A DNA stretch of 64,000 bases from ZC4RG25 sp023428365 (GTDB lineage Bacteria > Pseudomonadota > Alphaproteobacteria > Rhizobiales > Hyphomicrobiaceae). A program made the position numbers and the translations under genes. The stretch is from positions 434,001 through 498,000 of the forward strand of contig JBNOAI010000002.1 of the NCBI GenBank assembly GCA_050283925.1, read 5' to 3'. Position 1 is the first letter of the stretch; the number at the start of each line of letters is the position of its first letter. This document shows, in pieces, positions 45,035 through 52,929 of the stretch. The notes beneath the pieces were generated by a model, which had not been told where the DNA came from, ran no database searches, and was given only the letters and a program-made list of their open reading frames with translations.

Positions 45035-45406
45035 TCAGCGATGATTACCGCGGTTTCCACCGCCACGATTGCCCCCGCCACGGTTCACGTGTCCGCCGCC
45101 ACGATCTCCTCGGCTAACGTGCCGGTCACCGCGATAGGAGCGTTGACTCTATCCACGGCGCCCAGGGCCGATGTAGATGCCGAAACTCGGCGTCCTGTCC
45201 TGGTAATAGTAGCTTGATCCGCAGCTCACGATTCCACGACGCACATTGCGATGACCACGACGGCAGTCGCGATGAAATCCGTGCACCGTTTCGACGTTGG
45301 ACTGCGCCTCGATTGGCGCCGCGGTGAAAGGCGCTGCATTTGTGCTTAAGCTTGCGCCGCATAAAACAGCACCCGCCACAAGCGTCGCTGAAAGAAACGT
45401 TCTCAT
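45035..45406 (-). pseudogene. Secreted Gly/Arg-rich protein interrupted by an amber codon
   Basis: From the ATG at 45406 the protein has a signal peptide (MRTFLSATLVAGAVLCGAS), a cysteine-containing domain (HRDCRRGHRNVRRGIVSCG) and SFGIYIGPGRRG, then TAG at 45149-45151. The same frame continues after the TAG for 37 codons as SQRSYRGDRHVSRGD and repeated NRGGG units, ending NHR-TGA at 45035, followed by a strong terminator. Codon use and composition are continuous across the TAG. It is a recent nonsense mutation, read-through, or a sequencing error. Confidence 0.75.
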
Positions 45407-45534
45407 CAAAACCTCCAAGGTTGTGAGAACAACCACCTGGGAGTGGCAACGTTCCGTACAGATATTTCCAGCGCGTGCTGATTTGCGCCTTCCTAATTCT
45501 CGTAATTCTCCTCCCAACTGCTACGTTGCATGCC

Positions 45535-45774
45535 TCAATGATCCGCTCCGTTTGCAATGAACTGCGCCCGTCGTGATGCGTAGGCGGCAATCTTCCAGGG
45601 TGCTCGCGTGCCGATCCCTGCCATATCGACAACTGCGGCGAGAATTGCAGCAGTAATCTGCGGGCTCGGGCTGGAATAACCGCTCCTGACGGAATTATAG
45701 ACGCTAAGCAGCATATCGGTGTCACCAGCGGTGAAACCGGCCAATGCAATTTGTTGGCGTGGGGATTTGATCAT
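45535..45774 (-). CDS. Small hypothetical protein
   Basis: A 79-residue helical protein (DTDMLLSVYNSVRSGYSSPS, ITAAILAAVVDMAGIGTRAP). The ATG at 45774 is chosen. No family recognised. Confidence 0.6.
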   Translation of the reverse strand: MIKSPRQQIALAGFTAGDTDMLLSVYNSVRSGYSSPSPQITAAILAAVVDMAGIGTRAPWKIAAYASRRAQFIANGADH

Positions 45775-45985
45775 TATCGTGCTCCTTCGCACTCAAAAAC
45801 AGGCGGGAGCAATTCGTATATGTACTCTCTGTCAGCGACGCCTGCGGAAGGCCGTATGTCGCCAATGGTTGAATTATAGCACGACAAGTCAGTAATAGCG
45901 AATGTATTCCTGGCGTCGTCTTTAGGCGGCAATTGCATTCAAAGCGCTAAATCCCCATATGTTTTGAGTTGACCGGAGGTGTCGC

Positions 45986-46171
45986 ATGGTGACGCGCAAG
46001 CTTGACACTAATGAACGGCAGACAATTGCAGAGATGCGACGCATCAAAGAGGTGGCAGCTCACCCGCGTAAGATGATCGCCGTGCGGGTGAATGGCGAAA
46101 CCAATGAAAATGGAGAGCCTGTGGTGACGGTTCGTTACGTCGGCGAGCGCCGTCCAAAGTGCGACCGTTAG
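45986..46171 (+). CDS. Small hypothetical protein
   Basis: A 61-residue basic protein (TIAEMRRIKEVAAHPRKMIA, then VVTVRYVGERRPK). GGAGGTG precedes the ATG. Function unknown. Confidence 0.6.
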   Translation: MVTRKLDTNERQTIAEMRRIKEVAAHPRKMIAVRVNGETNENGEPVVTVRYVGERRPKCDR

Positions 46172-46216
46172 AGCATCATTTGCACCATAGATTTCCTGGC
46201 TTTCTGAGGCGAGAAT

Positions 46217-46540
46217 ATGCGTGATACATATCTCGATAATGTGCGCGCTCAGCTCGACTATCTCGGAGAGCGGTATCAGCCCCAATATAAATCAAACGTT
46301 CGATTTTACATTAAGCCGTCAACGGCGCCGGATAGCAAACGACCAAGTCGTCTGCTGGTCGTCGAGTATGACAAAGTGCCAATTGATCACCCTTGGCGCT
46401 CAGGTGTAATTCCCAGGGAATGGACGCGAGACGATGTGCTTAGACTAGTTTTTTCTCAAACACCTTACAGCCATCCGCCATGGGAATTCGGTGCCCGTGT
46501 CCATGGATCACTTAGTCTGCGTTGGCCGTTCGATCCTTAG
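46217..46540 (+). CDS. Hypothetical protein
   Basis: A 107-residue alpha/beta protein (NVRAQLDYLGERYQPQYKSN, RLLVVEYDKVPIDHPWRSGV). GAGGCGAG precedes the ATG. No family recognised. Confidence 0.6.
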   Translation: MRDTYLDNVRAQLDYLGERYQPQYKSNVRFYIKPSTAPDSKRPSRLLVVEYDKVPIDHPWRSGVIPREWTRDDVLRLVFSQTPYSHPPWEFGARVHGSLSLRWPFDP

Positions 46541-47104
46541 GAGTTGCGGAGCACCCTAGGCAAGGATCTTCCATATTGGCCGGGGTTCCTCGAGTTGACC
46601 GCCCCTAGAAGAGCGCGAGACGGGACGTTCCTGATGTCGCGCTGGGTCGCTATGGACGGTGACGCTGGAGCGGCCTGCGCGATTGGGATGGAGGAGAAGG
46701 ACTTGTGGAGGGGCAGAGAACTGATCTGTTCATCGTTCGGCGCGGGAACCGATGCGTTCGGAACAAGAATGTTCGGCTTCAGCCTAACTCACCGGGCGTC
46801 GTCATTCCCCGGAAAGCATCCGGCAGCCACAGCCACAGTTGCAATAGAGTGGCCATCTGGACAACACGGGCGCCAGATCGTCATCGACCGAGAAACTCAC
46901 CGCCTACTTCGGGCACGAGACGCCGCGCTCGCCAAATACGGCTCGTCCGCACTGCTGGCTAACAACGACAAGGATGACGATCATCCGGAGCGCCAGCGGC
47001 GGCCTGAGCATCAATCAGCTGAACGTTACAGGCCCTCTCGATGGCTGCCACCAGAATGTTAAGATAGCAGCCTGGAAAATTTGATCAGTTGACCGCCCGA
47101 ACGT
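46541..47104. other. Stretch with one doubtful open frame
   Basis: A plus-strand frame 46544-47062 (172 codons from a TTG) contains IVIDRETHRLLRARDAALAK but no family I know, and its end is arginine-rich. It may be a decayed gene. Nothing else was seen. Confidence 0.35.
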
Positions 47105-47298
47105 TCACTTGGCTTTCACTACTGCGATTGCCGTTAGCTTCGCATCGGCTGCTTTCTCTTCGTCCAAAGTCTGCTCGAGAATCCGCACTGCATCGGCGCG
47201 TCCCATCTGGTTCGCCCACGCGATCAGAGTTCCGTACCGTGTGATCTCGTAGTCTGCAAACCCAGCTTTCGTACTGTCGGTTGGGTAAGCGGCCTCTA
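47105..47298 (-). pseudogene. DUF892 (YciE/YciF-type) ferritin-like protein, 3' fragment
   Basis: The C-terminal ~64 codons read TDSTKAGFADYEITRYGTLI, AWANQMGRADAVRILEQTLD and EEKAADAKLTAIAV. This is the last two helices of DUF892, with its iron-site-type E and H/D-YE motifs. The N-terminal half is missing and the fragment begins right at the end of the neighbouring family E gene. Confidence 0.75.
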
Positions 47299-47307
47299 AG
47301 TTTCAGG

Positions 47308-47496
47308 CTAGGATCTGAGCCATAGCTCAAAAACAGCAATTATGCCGACTAGGGCAAAGATCGATACGCCCACGATGATGTCTGGCGAGACACCGCCAAT
47401 AATTACTGATGCTAAGAAGCCAAAGGTAAGCGCCACCGTCAACGTGCGCGAACCTGTCAATAACGCCTTGTATTTCAGGCTGGGATCAAGGCCCAT
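47308..47496 (-). CDS. Two-helix membrane protein, family E (copy 2)
   Basis: A 62-residue paralogue of 30643-30843, with TVALTFGFLASVIIGGVSPD and IFALVGIIAVFELW as the two helices. Function unknown. Confidence 0.72.
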   Translation of the reverse strand: MGLDPSLKYKALLTGSRTLTVALTFGFLASVIIGGVSPDIIVGVSIFALVGIIAVFELWLRS

Positions 47497-47605
47497 AATT
47501 GAACTCCGGAGAGCGGCGGCAACAAACCGTTGTGATCACGGCGTTGTCTCAAAGCAATGCAATTCTTCGAAGTTAACGTACAGCTCTGTCGAAAGATGCA
47601 TTCTA

Positions 47606-47857
47606 TTATTTTTTGGCGACAGGCATTAATGCTCCGGCGTTCTCAAGTCGCGACGTACTGCGGTTCCAAATGTGCTGAGAACCACAATGAGGACACTGCA
47701 CTGTCAGCTCTTGCGTGGGCAGCGTGCGAAGGCTCAATTCGTCGCACTCGAAACCCAGGCTAAAGTCCAGTCCCGTCTGGGGACAGCAGCAGACAACTAG
47801 TCCGCTTTTTGCGTTTGTCACTACACGCTCCGTTGCGGGGCATATCCGAACGCGCAA
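47606..47857 (-). CDS. Small zinc-ribbon-like protein
   Basis: An 83-residue protein beginning MRVRICPATERVVTNAKSGL and containing VQCPHCGSQHIW. The ICP...G and CPHCG blocks match a common small zinc-ribbon protein of rhizobia, although the second half-site is incomplete (VCCCPQTGL). Function unknown. Confidence 0.55.
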   Translation of the reverse strand: MRVRICPATERVVTNAKSGLVVCCCPQTGLDFSLGFECDELSLRTLPTQELTVQCPHCGSQHIWNRSTSRLENAGALMPVAKK

Positions 47858-47883
47858 ATATCGTTTTGTAGCTGAGGCTGTAC

Positions 47884-48065
47884 CTACGACGTGACCTTCG
47901 CTGCCTTCATTATGCCTCTAAGCTGTTTGAGCAGAGACATACCGGCGATCTGGGAGAGGTATAACCCTCTCTGCCCAAAATGCGGCGGATATCACTGATT
48001 GATGCGCAGTCTCCAGATTTGGCGAGATCAAATGCGCGCTCAATCGTGGTCCTGTCGTTATTCAT
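47884..48065 (-). pseudogene. Small protein, family A (copy 3, frameshifted)
   Basis: From the ATG at 48065 the frame reads MNNDRTTIERAFDLAKSGDC and ASISDIRRILGREGY, matching the family A proteins at 5529 and 35405. After about 47960 the pattern continues one frame over as QIAGMSLLKQLRGIMKAAKV with a stop at 47884. The total of 182 bases is one short of a whole number of codons, so a single-base deletion is enough to explain it. Confidence 0.72.
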
Positions 48066-48227
48066 TTGTTAGATGTGGTGTCCAATGTAGTGAACTACAA
48101 TGCCCCTTGCCGCTCATCGGTCCTGCCCATCACGATGCAGATGCGGCTTCGACTTCATTTGAGTGCTTTGCAGATCACCACACGCTACGCCTGCCCTGTG
48201 TATGCCTACACTCCTGCAGCTCAAAGA

Positions 48228-48250
48228 CTGCCCCCAACGTGAGGGGGCAG
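48228..48250 (-). terminator. Terminator of the 48280 gene
   Basis: An 8 bp stem CTGCCCCC / GGGGGCAG with a 7-base loop is followed on the minus strand by TCTTTGAG. It lies 30 bp past the stop of the small gene. Confidence 0.7.
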
Positions 48251-48279
48251 CCAGGTTAGCAACCGCGACGTGTTGGCTG

Positions 48280-48486
48280 TTAGAGCTGCCGCCCATTCGC
48301 GAAAGCGTCAACATCCTTCCGAGCTTGCGCCTCGTCCAAATTGTACTTGGATTGCACCAGCGCGACGAGATCTTCGGTCTTCGTAAGGGCGCCAGCTTCC
48401 TGAGTGGTGATTTTATCCCATTTCTGAGAAATTCCGCTGCGCATTCCGCTTTTATTTATGTTCGATGATTGTGCATTATTTGACAT
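48280..48486 (-). CDS. CsbD-like small stress protein
   Basis: A 68-residue hydrophilic protein: GISQKWDKITTQEAGALTKT, EDLVALVQSKYNLDEAQARK, DVDAFANGRQL. The W-KIT-QE and VQ-KY segments resemble CsbD-like proteins and their rhizobial relatives. The ATG at 48486 (MSNNAQ) is chosen. It has its own terminator. Confidence 0.68.
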   Translation of the reverse strand: MSNNAQSSNINKSGMRSGISQKWDKITTQEAGALTKTEDLVALVQSKYNLDEAQARKDVDAFANGRQL

Positions 48487-48675
48487 AACAATCTCCAAAG
48501 TATGATTTTCTAAAATCGTAGCTGAACATAATCCAAGCTACAATTTGAAGTGTGCGCTTGTTTCTACGTCCAGTCCACCACCAACTCTTTGCTTGGCGAT
48601 AATAAATACTTGGCCCAGGGGGTGTTAAATGACCTCTCGGTCCCCAACGCGCACGAGAATAGTTCCGGAGCTTGC

Positions 48676-49456
48676 TCAGCAAGGTAACCCGGATGCGAAG
48701 CTAACCAGCAGAATACCTGCATGTTTCAGATACTTCAGCACCGAGCATTGATGATAGGGGAAAGACGTGTAGCCTATCACATCTGGCCGCTCGATGGTGA
48801 TTTGCTGCGGTGCCAGCGTGAACACCGAGAAGTGCCGCGCGTCCCCCCGTTCGATTCTACGGCCCACGTTGAGCGCGAACTGGCGACGCAGATTCTCCTG
48901 CTGGAAGTGCCAATACTCGGGCTCATGGTCTTTGTAGCGCGATCCGACGAGTTCGAGGTCGATCGGGTCTATCGACGCGGGATACCGATGTGGGAAGAGC
49001 GCCTCCTGCATGTCGGGGAGCGAAGAAAGCGCTTCGTTGGTGCCAATATTGGCACCAAAACGGACAATGTGGGTTGCTTTGTCTGCTTGCACGGCGTTCT
49101 GAAGGCGCATGCGCTGCTCATGCTCCTGCTTCATCGCCCGAAGGACTTCGACGTTGTATTTCGCTGGCTTGTCGTCGACGAGATCGTGGCATGGCTTGCA
49201 AAGCAGCATGAAATTGGCTGCGTCGTAGATATCGCCGGGGCGTTCCTTCTCATCGCTGCGAGGACCACGCTGGCTGAACGGATAGATATGCGCATGTTCC
49301 GAGAAGTTGCCGCCTTCGAGGGGCAAGGGGGTGAAAGAGGTGGTTGTTACAGCCGCGAAATTCGCAGCGCGCCGCGGACGCGGCTGCAAGCTGGATCTTG
49401 GTCGCCTGAGGAATCTTCCGCGAAGGTTTCTTGTCGCGATTGGCGGGCTTGCCCAT
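48676..49456 (-). pseudogene. HNH-SAVED (Cap5-like) CBASS effector, broken
   Basis: From the ATG at 49456 the frame reads IQLAAASAARCEFRGCNNHL, then shifts near 49320 to EGGNFSEHAHIYPFSQRGPR and AANFMLLCKPCHDLVDDKPA, a complete HNH nuclease (C..C, H in EHAHI, N and CxxC). The following region (FGANIGTNEALSSLPDMQEA, ARHFSVFTLAPQ) matches the start of a SAVED domain, the cyclic-nucleotide sensor. It diverges after LAPQ and stops at 48676, well short of a full SAVED domain. HNH-SAVED proteins are CBASS effectors that degrade DNA on signal binding. No CD-NTase gene is nearby. Confidence 0.75.
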
Positions 49457-49460
49457 GGTC

Positions 49461-49790
49461 CTAGTCCAAATCCGGGAGCGTTGCCACGACCACGCCCTGA
49501 ACTTGGAAATCGCGTCGGAGTATGAGTGACAGTTGAATCCACGGTCCGGCCCTTCCTCCTGCATGCGCAAAAGCTGAAGCGAGCGATCACCACGCCGTCT
49601 CAGATACCCATGCTCGATGAGCCGATCGATGATGTTCGCAGCCGAGCGCGGAGAGGAGAAGCCAAGCTCGGCGTCCAGATCGCGCACTGAACGCCCCGCG
49701 CCCGTATGCACGATACGGTTACGAATGAAGGTCAGCGCCTTACGCTCCGTTGGACGAAGCCGCGAATCAGATGTTCTCTTGATCGATGTG
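49461..49790 (-). pseudogene. LexA-like DNA-binding protein, broken
   Basis: The frame RPTERKALTFIRNRIVHTGA, VRDLDAELGFSSPRSAANII, DRLIEHGYLRRRGD is a LexA-type winged helix. After EEGPD the pattern continues in another frame (STVTLILRRDFQVQGVVVAT) to a stop at 49461, so a frameshift near 49545 is present. No in-frame ATG precedes the domain; a GTG at 49711 is internal. It has no peptidase domain. It ends 5 bp before the HNH-SAVED gene and was probably its regulator. Confidence 0.65.
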
Positions 49791-50123
49791 TATGCCGTCG
49801 TATGTCAGTCAACAGCTTGACGCGTATCGGCTCGCATTGACCTCGACGCGGCACGCCGTTGGTGCGTCGCACGATGGCTACGCTATGCAAATAGCCAAGC
49901 GGTAGGGCAGCGAGGCAGGTAAGTGTTTGTCAGGTCCTCGTCCGCTTTAGCGGGGCTGCGAAGCTGAGGTATGTGGAGATTTCCGCAGACTGTGCGGAGC
50001 GTCGATAGCAGACCACACCAAGACCAGCGCCTTCACATCGAAGCTTGGCCAGCGCAACCGTCCTACAGTGTGCATTCGGCGTCGCCCGTCCCGCGTGTAT
50101 GCTATTCCTTATCGCTGAGGATC
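49791..50123. other. Intergenic stretch, nothing recognised
   Basis: This lies between the LexA-like remnant and repeat copy 4. I see no gene. Promoter elements of the remnant may be present. Confidence 0.45.
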
Positions 50124-50345
50124 AGAGTGGTCGCGGCTGGGTCATTGATCCTTGAAAAACCACGATAAATTCCGGGTTCGAATCCTGTACGGTATGGATT
50201 CTATAAGCTTCTGAAATCGCTGAAAAATATATGGCGCGCCGTACAGGATGAAACTGCGAACACCTATGTGATTGAAGTAACAATATAAATTTTTTCGCTT
50301 AGTATGTCAGCAGCGCAGAATTGACCGCCTCTGGGCATTCGTTCC
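50124..50345 (+). repeat. Island-boundary repeat, copy 4
   Basis: The fullest copy: CAGAGTGGTCGCGGCTGGG, TTGATCCTTGAAAAACCACG, the T-arm-like CCGGGTTCGAATCCTGTACG, CTGAAATCGCTGAAAAATAT, the core ATGGCGCGCCGTACAGGATG, CACCTATGTGATTGAAGTAA, and a further 50 bp shared with copy 3. It forms the left border of the ubiquitin-like module, while copy 5 beside tRNA-Glu forms the right border. Confidence 0.8.
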
Positions 50346-50504
50346 CACAACATGGTCAGCCGCGGCGATCCTCGGGGCTCAGATGTTAGGCCTCCAGGAT
50401 ATGTGCCGTGCTTCCAGATTCGATAGCAACAGAGCGAGCGGTGTGGCGCAGCGCGTAACAAAGTGACCGTGGACAAGTTGGCGAAGATCGGTGCGATGAG
50501 TATT

Positions 50505-51440
50505 TCAAGTCGAAATGGACACAGCCCGCATTTTCGGGCGGACATAGACGCCTAAGGTCAACGCGTCGTAGCGGTTAAAAAACGTCTCGAACACGAAGCG
50601 GTGCCGGTCGCCGTTGTCGTCGGTTAAGACCAGTTCCGCCGTTCCGAGAGGCCCGCCACTCTGGGCGCCGCAATAGCTCGCTACCGCCCTAAAAACATCT
50701 GCTTCGGGCATCCTCCCGAAGCGCGCGGCAAACGCTGGCGATTGGATGAAATGCCGGCACGGTCTTGCCGGATCATGATCGGCAGGTCGACGGCTTGGAT
50801 GCGGGTGGCAGGTAATCAATCCGACCACGGGCCGCTCGACGCCCGCAACCTCGATGAACCGATAGAAGGTGGTCGAAATGGTATTGCCAAAGGCGCCATG
50901 AAGATGTTGCACCGACGCGATCGACAGTTCCAAGCTCCCCGCCTCAATCGCGAATCGCTCCCGGAAGAACAACAACCGGCCGGCCGCATAGTTGGCTTCG
51001 GCCTCGATCTGCTCCCGGCAATCTCGCGACACGGTATGAGCGTTGTCACCGAGCATCACGCCGTCATGCCACGGAATGAGGCTGTGCCCTATCTCGTGCG
51101 CTTCATTCCAGCGATGCTTCTTGATCGGCTCGTCCCCATCAAGAAGAATGCGTTTGCGGTCCGGCAGATAGAGCGCCTTGAGAGAGAATTTGCGAACAGC
51201 GTCAATGATCAGCGTCGGCCGATGGAAGACCTGGATGGCCGAGACGCGAATGCGGCTGATCGCTTCGCGAGCGATACCCGGGTCGTGGGCGGTATAGAAA
51301 GCCCGATCGAGCTTCAGCAGCTCCCGCACGTCCTCCAGCCGCAACGGGGGCTCGGGATTGCCGAGCCCCCGCAGCACACGTTCGACACGCTGATCGATAT
51401 CCTGGGCGGCCTTGGGAGGCAGCAGATAGTTCTTCGCCAA
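50505..51440 (-). CDS. ImmA/IrrE-family metallopeptidase
   Basis: A 311-residue protein with the zinc-peptidase motif HEIGH at residues 115-119 (KHRWNEAHEIGHSLIPWHDG) and a downstream EAEANYAAGRLL helix supplying the third ligand. The N-terminal ~90 residues and a C-terminal ~110 residue domain flank the peptidase. ImmA/IrrE peptidases typically cleave a partner XRE repressor. The gene just upstream encodes an XRE protein, so it is the likely target. Last gene of the four-gene minus-strand operon, 20 bp after the XRE gene. Confidence 0.9.
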   Translation of the reverse strand: MAKNYLLPPKAAQDIDQRVERVLRGLGNPEPPLRLEDVRELLKLDRAFYTAHDPGIAREAISRIRVSAIQVFHRPTLIIDAVRKFSLKALYLPDRKRILLDGDEPIKKHRWNEAHEIGHSLIPWHDGVMLGDNAHTVSRDCREQIEAEANYAAGRLLFFRERFAIEAGSLELSIASVQHLHGAFGNTISTTFYRFIEVAGVERPVVGLITCHPHPSRRPADHDPARPCRHFIQSPAFAARFGRMPEADVFRAVASYCGAQSGGPLGTAELVLTDDNGDRHRFVFETFFNRYDALTLGVYVRPKMRAVSIST

Positions 51441-51460
51441 TGGACCGCCCCGTGTTTTCT

Positions 51461-51940
51461 CTATTTCTGCTCGCTCAATACGGCCACAAAAGCCTCCAAC
51501 GCAGCACTTTCCTCAGGTGTGAGGGCCGCAACCGTTTCGGAGCGGGCCGCAAAGCGAACCGCTTCATCGTGCAACCGAACATCTCTCGGAACCGTCAGTC
51601 CCGCGATCTGTTGCAGCTTGCCTTGCGGCACCTGAAAATAATTCGCCAATAGGTACACTGTCCTCAACGTCGGCTTATGCCGAGCGTCCTCCTCGATCTC
51701 CACCAGCTCCACAATCTCGACATCGGTGTCTTCGGCGAGCTTTTCGAGCGACAAGCCGCGTCGGCGCCGCATCAGATGCACAAATCGACCAAACGCGATG
51801 TTCGACTCTTCCAGAGTTTCCGTCATTGACGCATCGCCTTCGAAAACCGGATCGACCGCGAGCAGGCCAGCCCCGATCTCGGCGTCAGCTTCAAGCTGCG
51901 CCATACGGAGGCACCATTCCTTCGTGATCTCGATCTTCAT
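51461..51940 (-). CDS. XRE-family transcriptional regulator
   Basis: A 159-residue protein. The Cro/C1 helix-turn-helix lies at about residues 50-105: FVHLMRRRRGLSLEKLAEDT, VEIVELVEIEEDARHKPTL, TVYLLANYFQVPQGKLQQ. The N-terminal 50 residues are acidic. Paired with the ImmA/IrrE peptidase, it is the probable cleavable regulator of the module. It overlaps the GNAT gene by 4 bp. Confidence 0.88.
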   Translation of the reverse strand: MKIEITKEWCLRMAQLEADAEIGAGLLAVDPVFEGDASMTETLEESNIAFGRFVHLMRRRRGLSLEKLAEDTDVEIVELVEIEEDARHKPTLRTVYLLANYFQVPQGKLQQIAGLTVPRDVRLHDEAVRFAARSETVAALTPEESAALEAFVAVLSEQK

Positions 51941-52572
51941 GGTTGACGTCCTTTCGCGATGAAGGCCCCCGCTTGCTCCGGTGTCATTTCGAAGTAACGC
52001 AAGCCCTCGTAATTCGGATCGATCCCTAAATCAGTCATGCCGCAGGTATTGGCGTAGAAGCTGTTGGCCTGCGGCAGCGAATGAAGGCCGATCCGACCTT
52101 TGAACTCCTCTTGTTGGCTCAACGCTATCGCGGCACGGAGCAAAATGCTGCCAATGCCGCGATAGCGCGGGGGGTTGAACAATTCCGGCCGGTTCCACGG
52201 CGCGGCCTCGACAAACTCCACATACACAAGATGCTGCCCTTTCTGGCCGTCGATCCGGCAGCGTTTCGTCGCCGTATCAACGATCATCATGCCTTGCGTA
52301 ACACCGCCACAGAGGATGCTGAAGCCGGGATGAGCCAGCATGCCCTGCAGTGCAGCGGCCTTCCGGCGCCAATCCCAATGACGGCTCTGCGGCCACAGCC
52401 GCCGTTGCACTCCCGCCCTGTGCATCCGCTGGAGGGCCTTGAGCAACTCTGGCGTCCACTCGGCCTCCCAATCGGCAAGCTGCTGCTCCGTGATCGCATC
52501 CCACAGCTCAGCCGCCACCAGATGTCCACCGGCGACGTCAAGGAGGTGAATCGGACTGACGGTCACTGTCAT
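51937..52572 (-). CDS. GNAT-type acetyltransferase-like protein
   Basis: A 211-residue protein whose C-terminal half shows a GNAT fold: HLVYVEFVEAAPWNRPEL, the acetyl-CoA loop region PRYRGIGSILLRAAIALSQQ, GRIGLHSLPQANSFYANTCG. The N-terminal part is helical and Trp-rich. The acceptor is unknown. It sits between an RHH protein and an XRE regulator with 4 bp overlaps on both sides, so all are translated together. The RHH-GNAT pair resembles TacAT-type toxin-antitoxin modules, but this protein is longer than typical TacT. Confidence 0.75.
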   Translation of the reverse strand: MTVTVSPIHLLDVAGGHLVAAELWDAITEQQLADWEAEWTPELLKALQRMHRAGVQRRLWPQSRHWDWRRKAAALQGMLAHPGFSILCGGVTQGMMIVDTATKRCRIDGQKGQHLVYVEFVEAAPWNRPELFNPPRYRGIGSILLRAAIALSQQEEFKGRIGLHSLPQANSFYANTCGMTDLGIDPNYEGLRYFEMTPEQAGAFIAKGRQP

Positions 52573-52778
52573 AGCATCATCACCTCGGCCTTCTCCTTCG
52601 TCCGGTCGTCCTCAAAGAACAGCTTGTCGCCCTTCTCAATCCGCGCCTCGACGAGCTGATAAAGCCGCAGTGCCTGGCGCAGCAGCGCCGTCTTGCTCAG
52701 GTCCTTCTTGGTGCAAAGTTCCTCCAGAACGCGCATTTCGGCGTCCGTGAGATTGAGCGTCATCGTCTTCTTGGTCAT
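52569..52778 (-). CDS. Ribbon-helix-helix (CopG-like) protein
   Basis: A 69-residue protein with a ribbon strand (TMTLNLTDAEMRVLEELCT) and the second helix (LSKTALLRQALRLYQLVEAR), then an acidic tail. It is the first gene of the minus-strand operon, and the likely repressor binding the three ATAGCT repeats directly upstream. Together with the GNAT protein it may form an antitoxin-toxin pair. Confidence 0.82.
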   Translation of the reverse strand: MTKKTMTLNLTDAEMRVLEELCTKKDLSKTALLRQALRLYQLVEARIEKGDKLFFEDDRTKEKAEVMML

Positions 52779-52841
52779 GCCGTCTCCTGCTGCAGACAGC
52801 CTCCTATATACATGCGCACTCCATAATTTGTCAAGGTATTA

Positions 52842-52880
52842 TAGCTTATAAATAGCTCTTGATTGGCTAAATAATAGCTA
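52842..52880. promoter_or_regulatory. Three ATAGCT repeats, probable RHH operator
   Basis: ATAGCT occurs at 52842-52847, 52853-52858 and 52875-52880, that is 11 and 22 bp apart, one and two helical turns on the same DNA face. The segment is AT-rich in a GC-rich region. CopG-type dimers bind such short spaced repeats. It lies in the 151 bp spacer between the two operons. Confidence 0.65.
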
Positions 52881-52888
52881 CTATATGC
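52860..52888 (+). promoter_or_regulatory. Probable promoter of the ubiquitin-like operon
   Basis: TTGATT (52860-52865), a 17 bp spacer and TATATG (52883-52888) form a good sigma-70 type promoter, 41 bp before the start codon of the ubiquitin-like gene. The third ATAGCT repeat lies inside the spacer, so a bound repressor would block it. Confidence 0.55.
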
Positions 52889-52929
52889 TGATTGCAACGG
52901 CCGATGGCGGCCACGCGAAAGGATTGATC

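Noticed and set aside
46544..47062. A 172-residue protein
   Set aside because: TTG start without spacing for its ribosome site, no family motif, and a decayed-looking end; kept only as a possible frame.
48721..49464. A 247-codon plus-strand frame
   Set aside because: It is the complement of the HNH-SAVED remnant, where the nuclease cysteines and histidine are on the minus strand.
52842..52880. A CRISPR or iteron replication origin
   Set aside because: Only three 6 bp repeats, no spacers, no Rep gene; an operator explains the position better.
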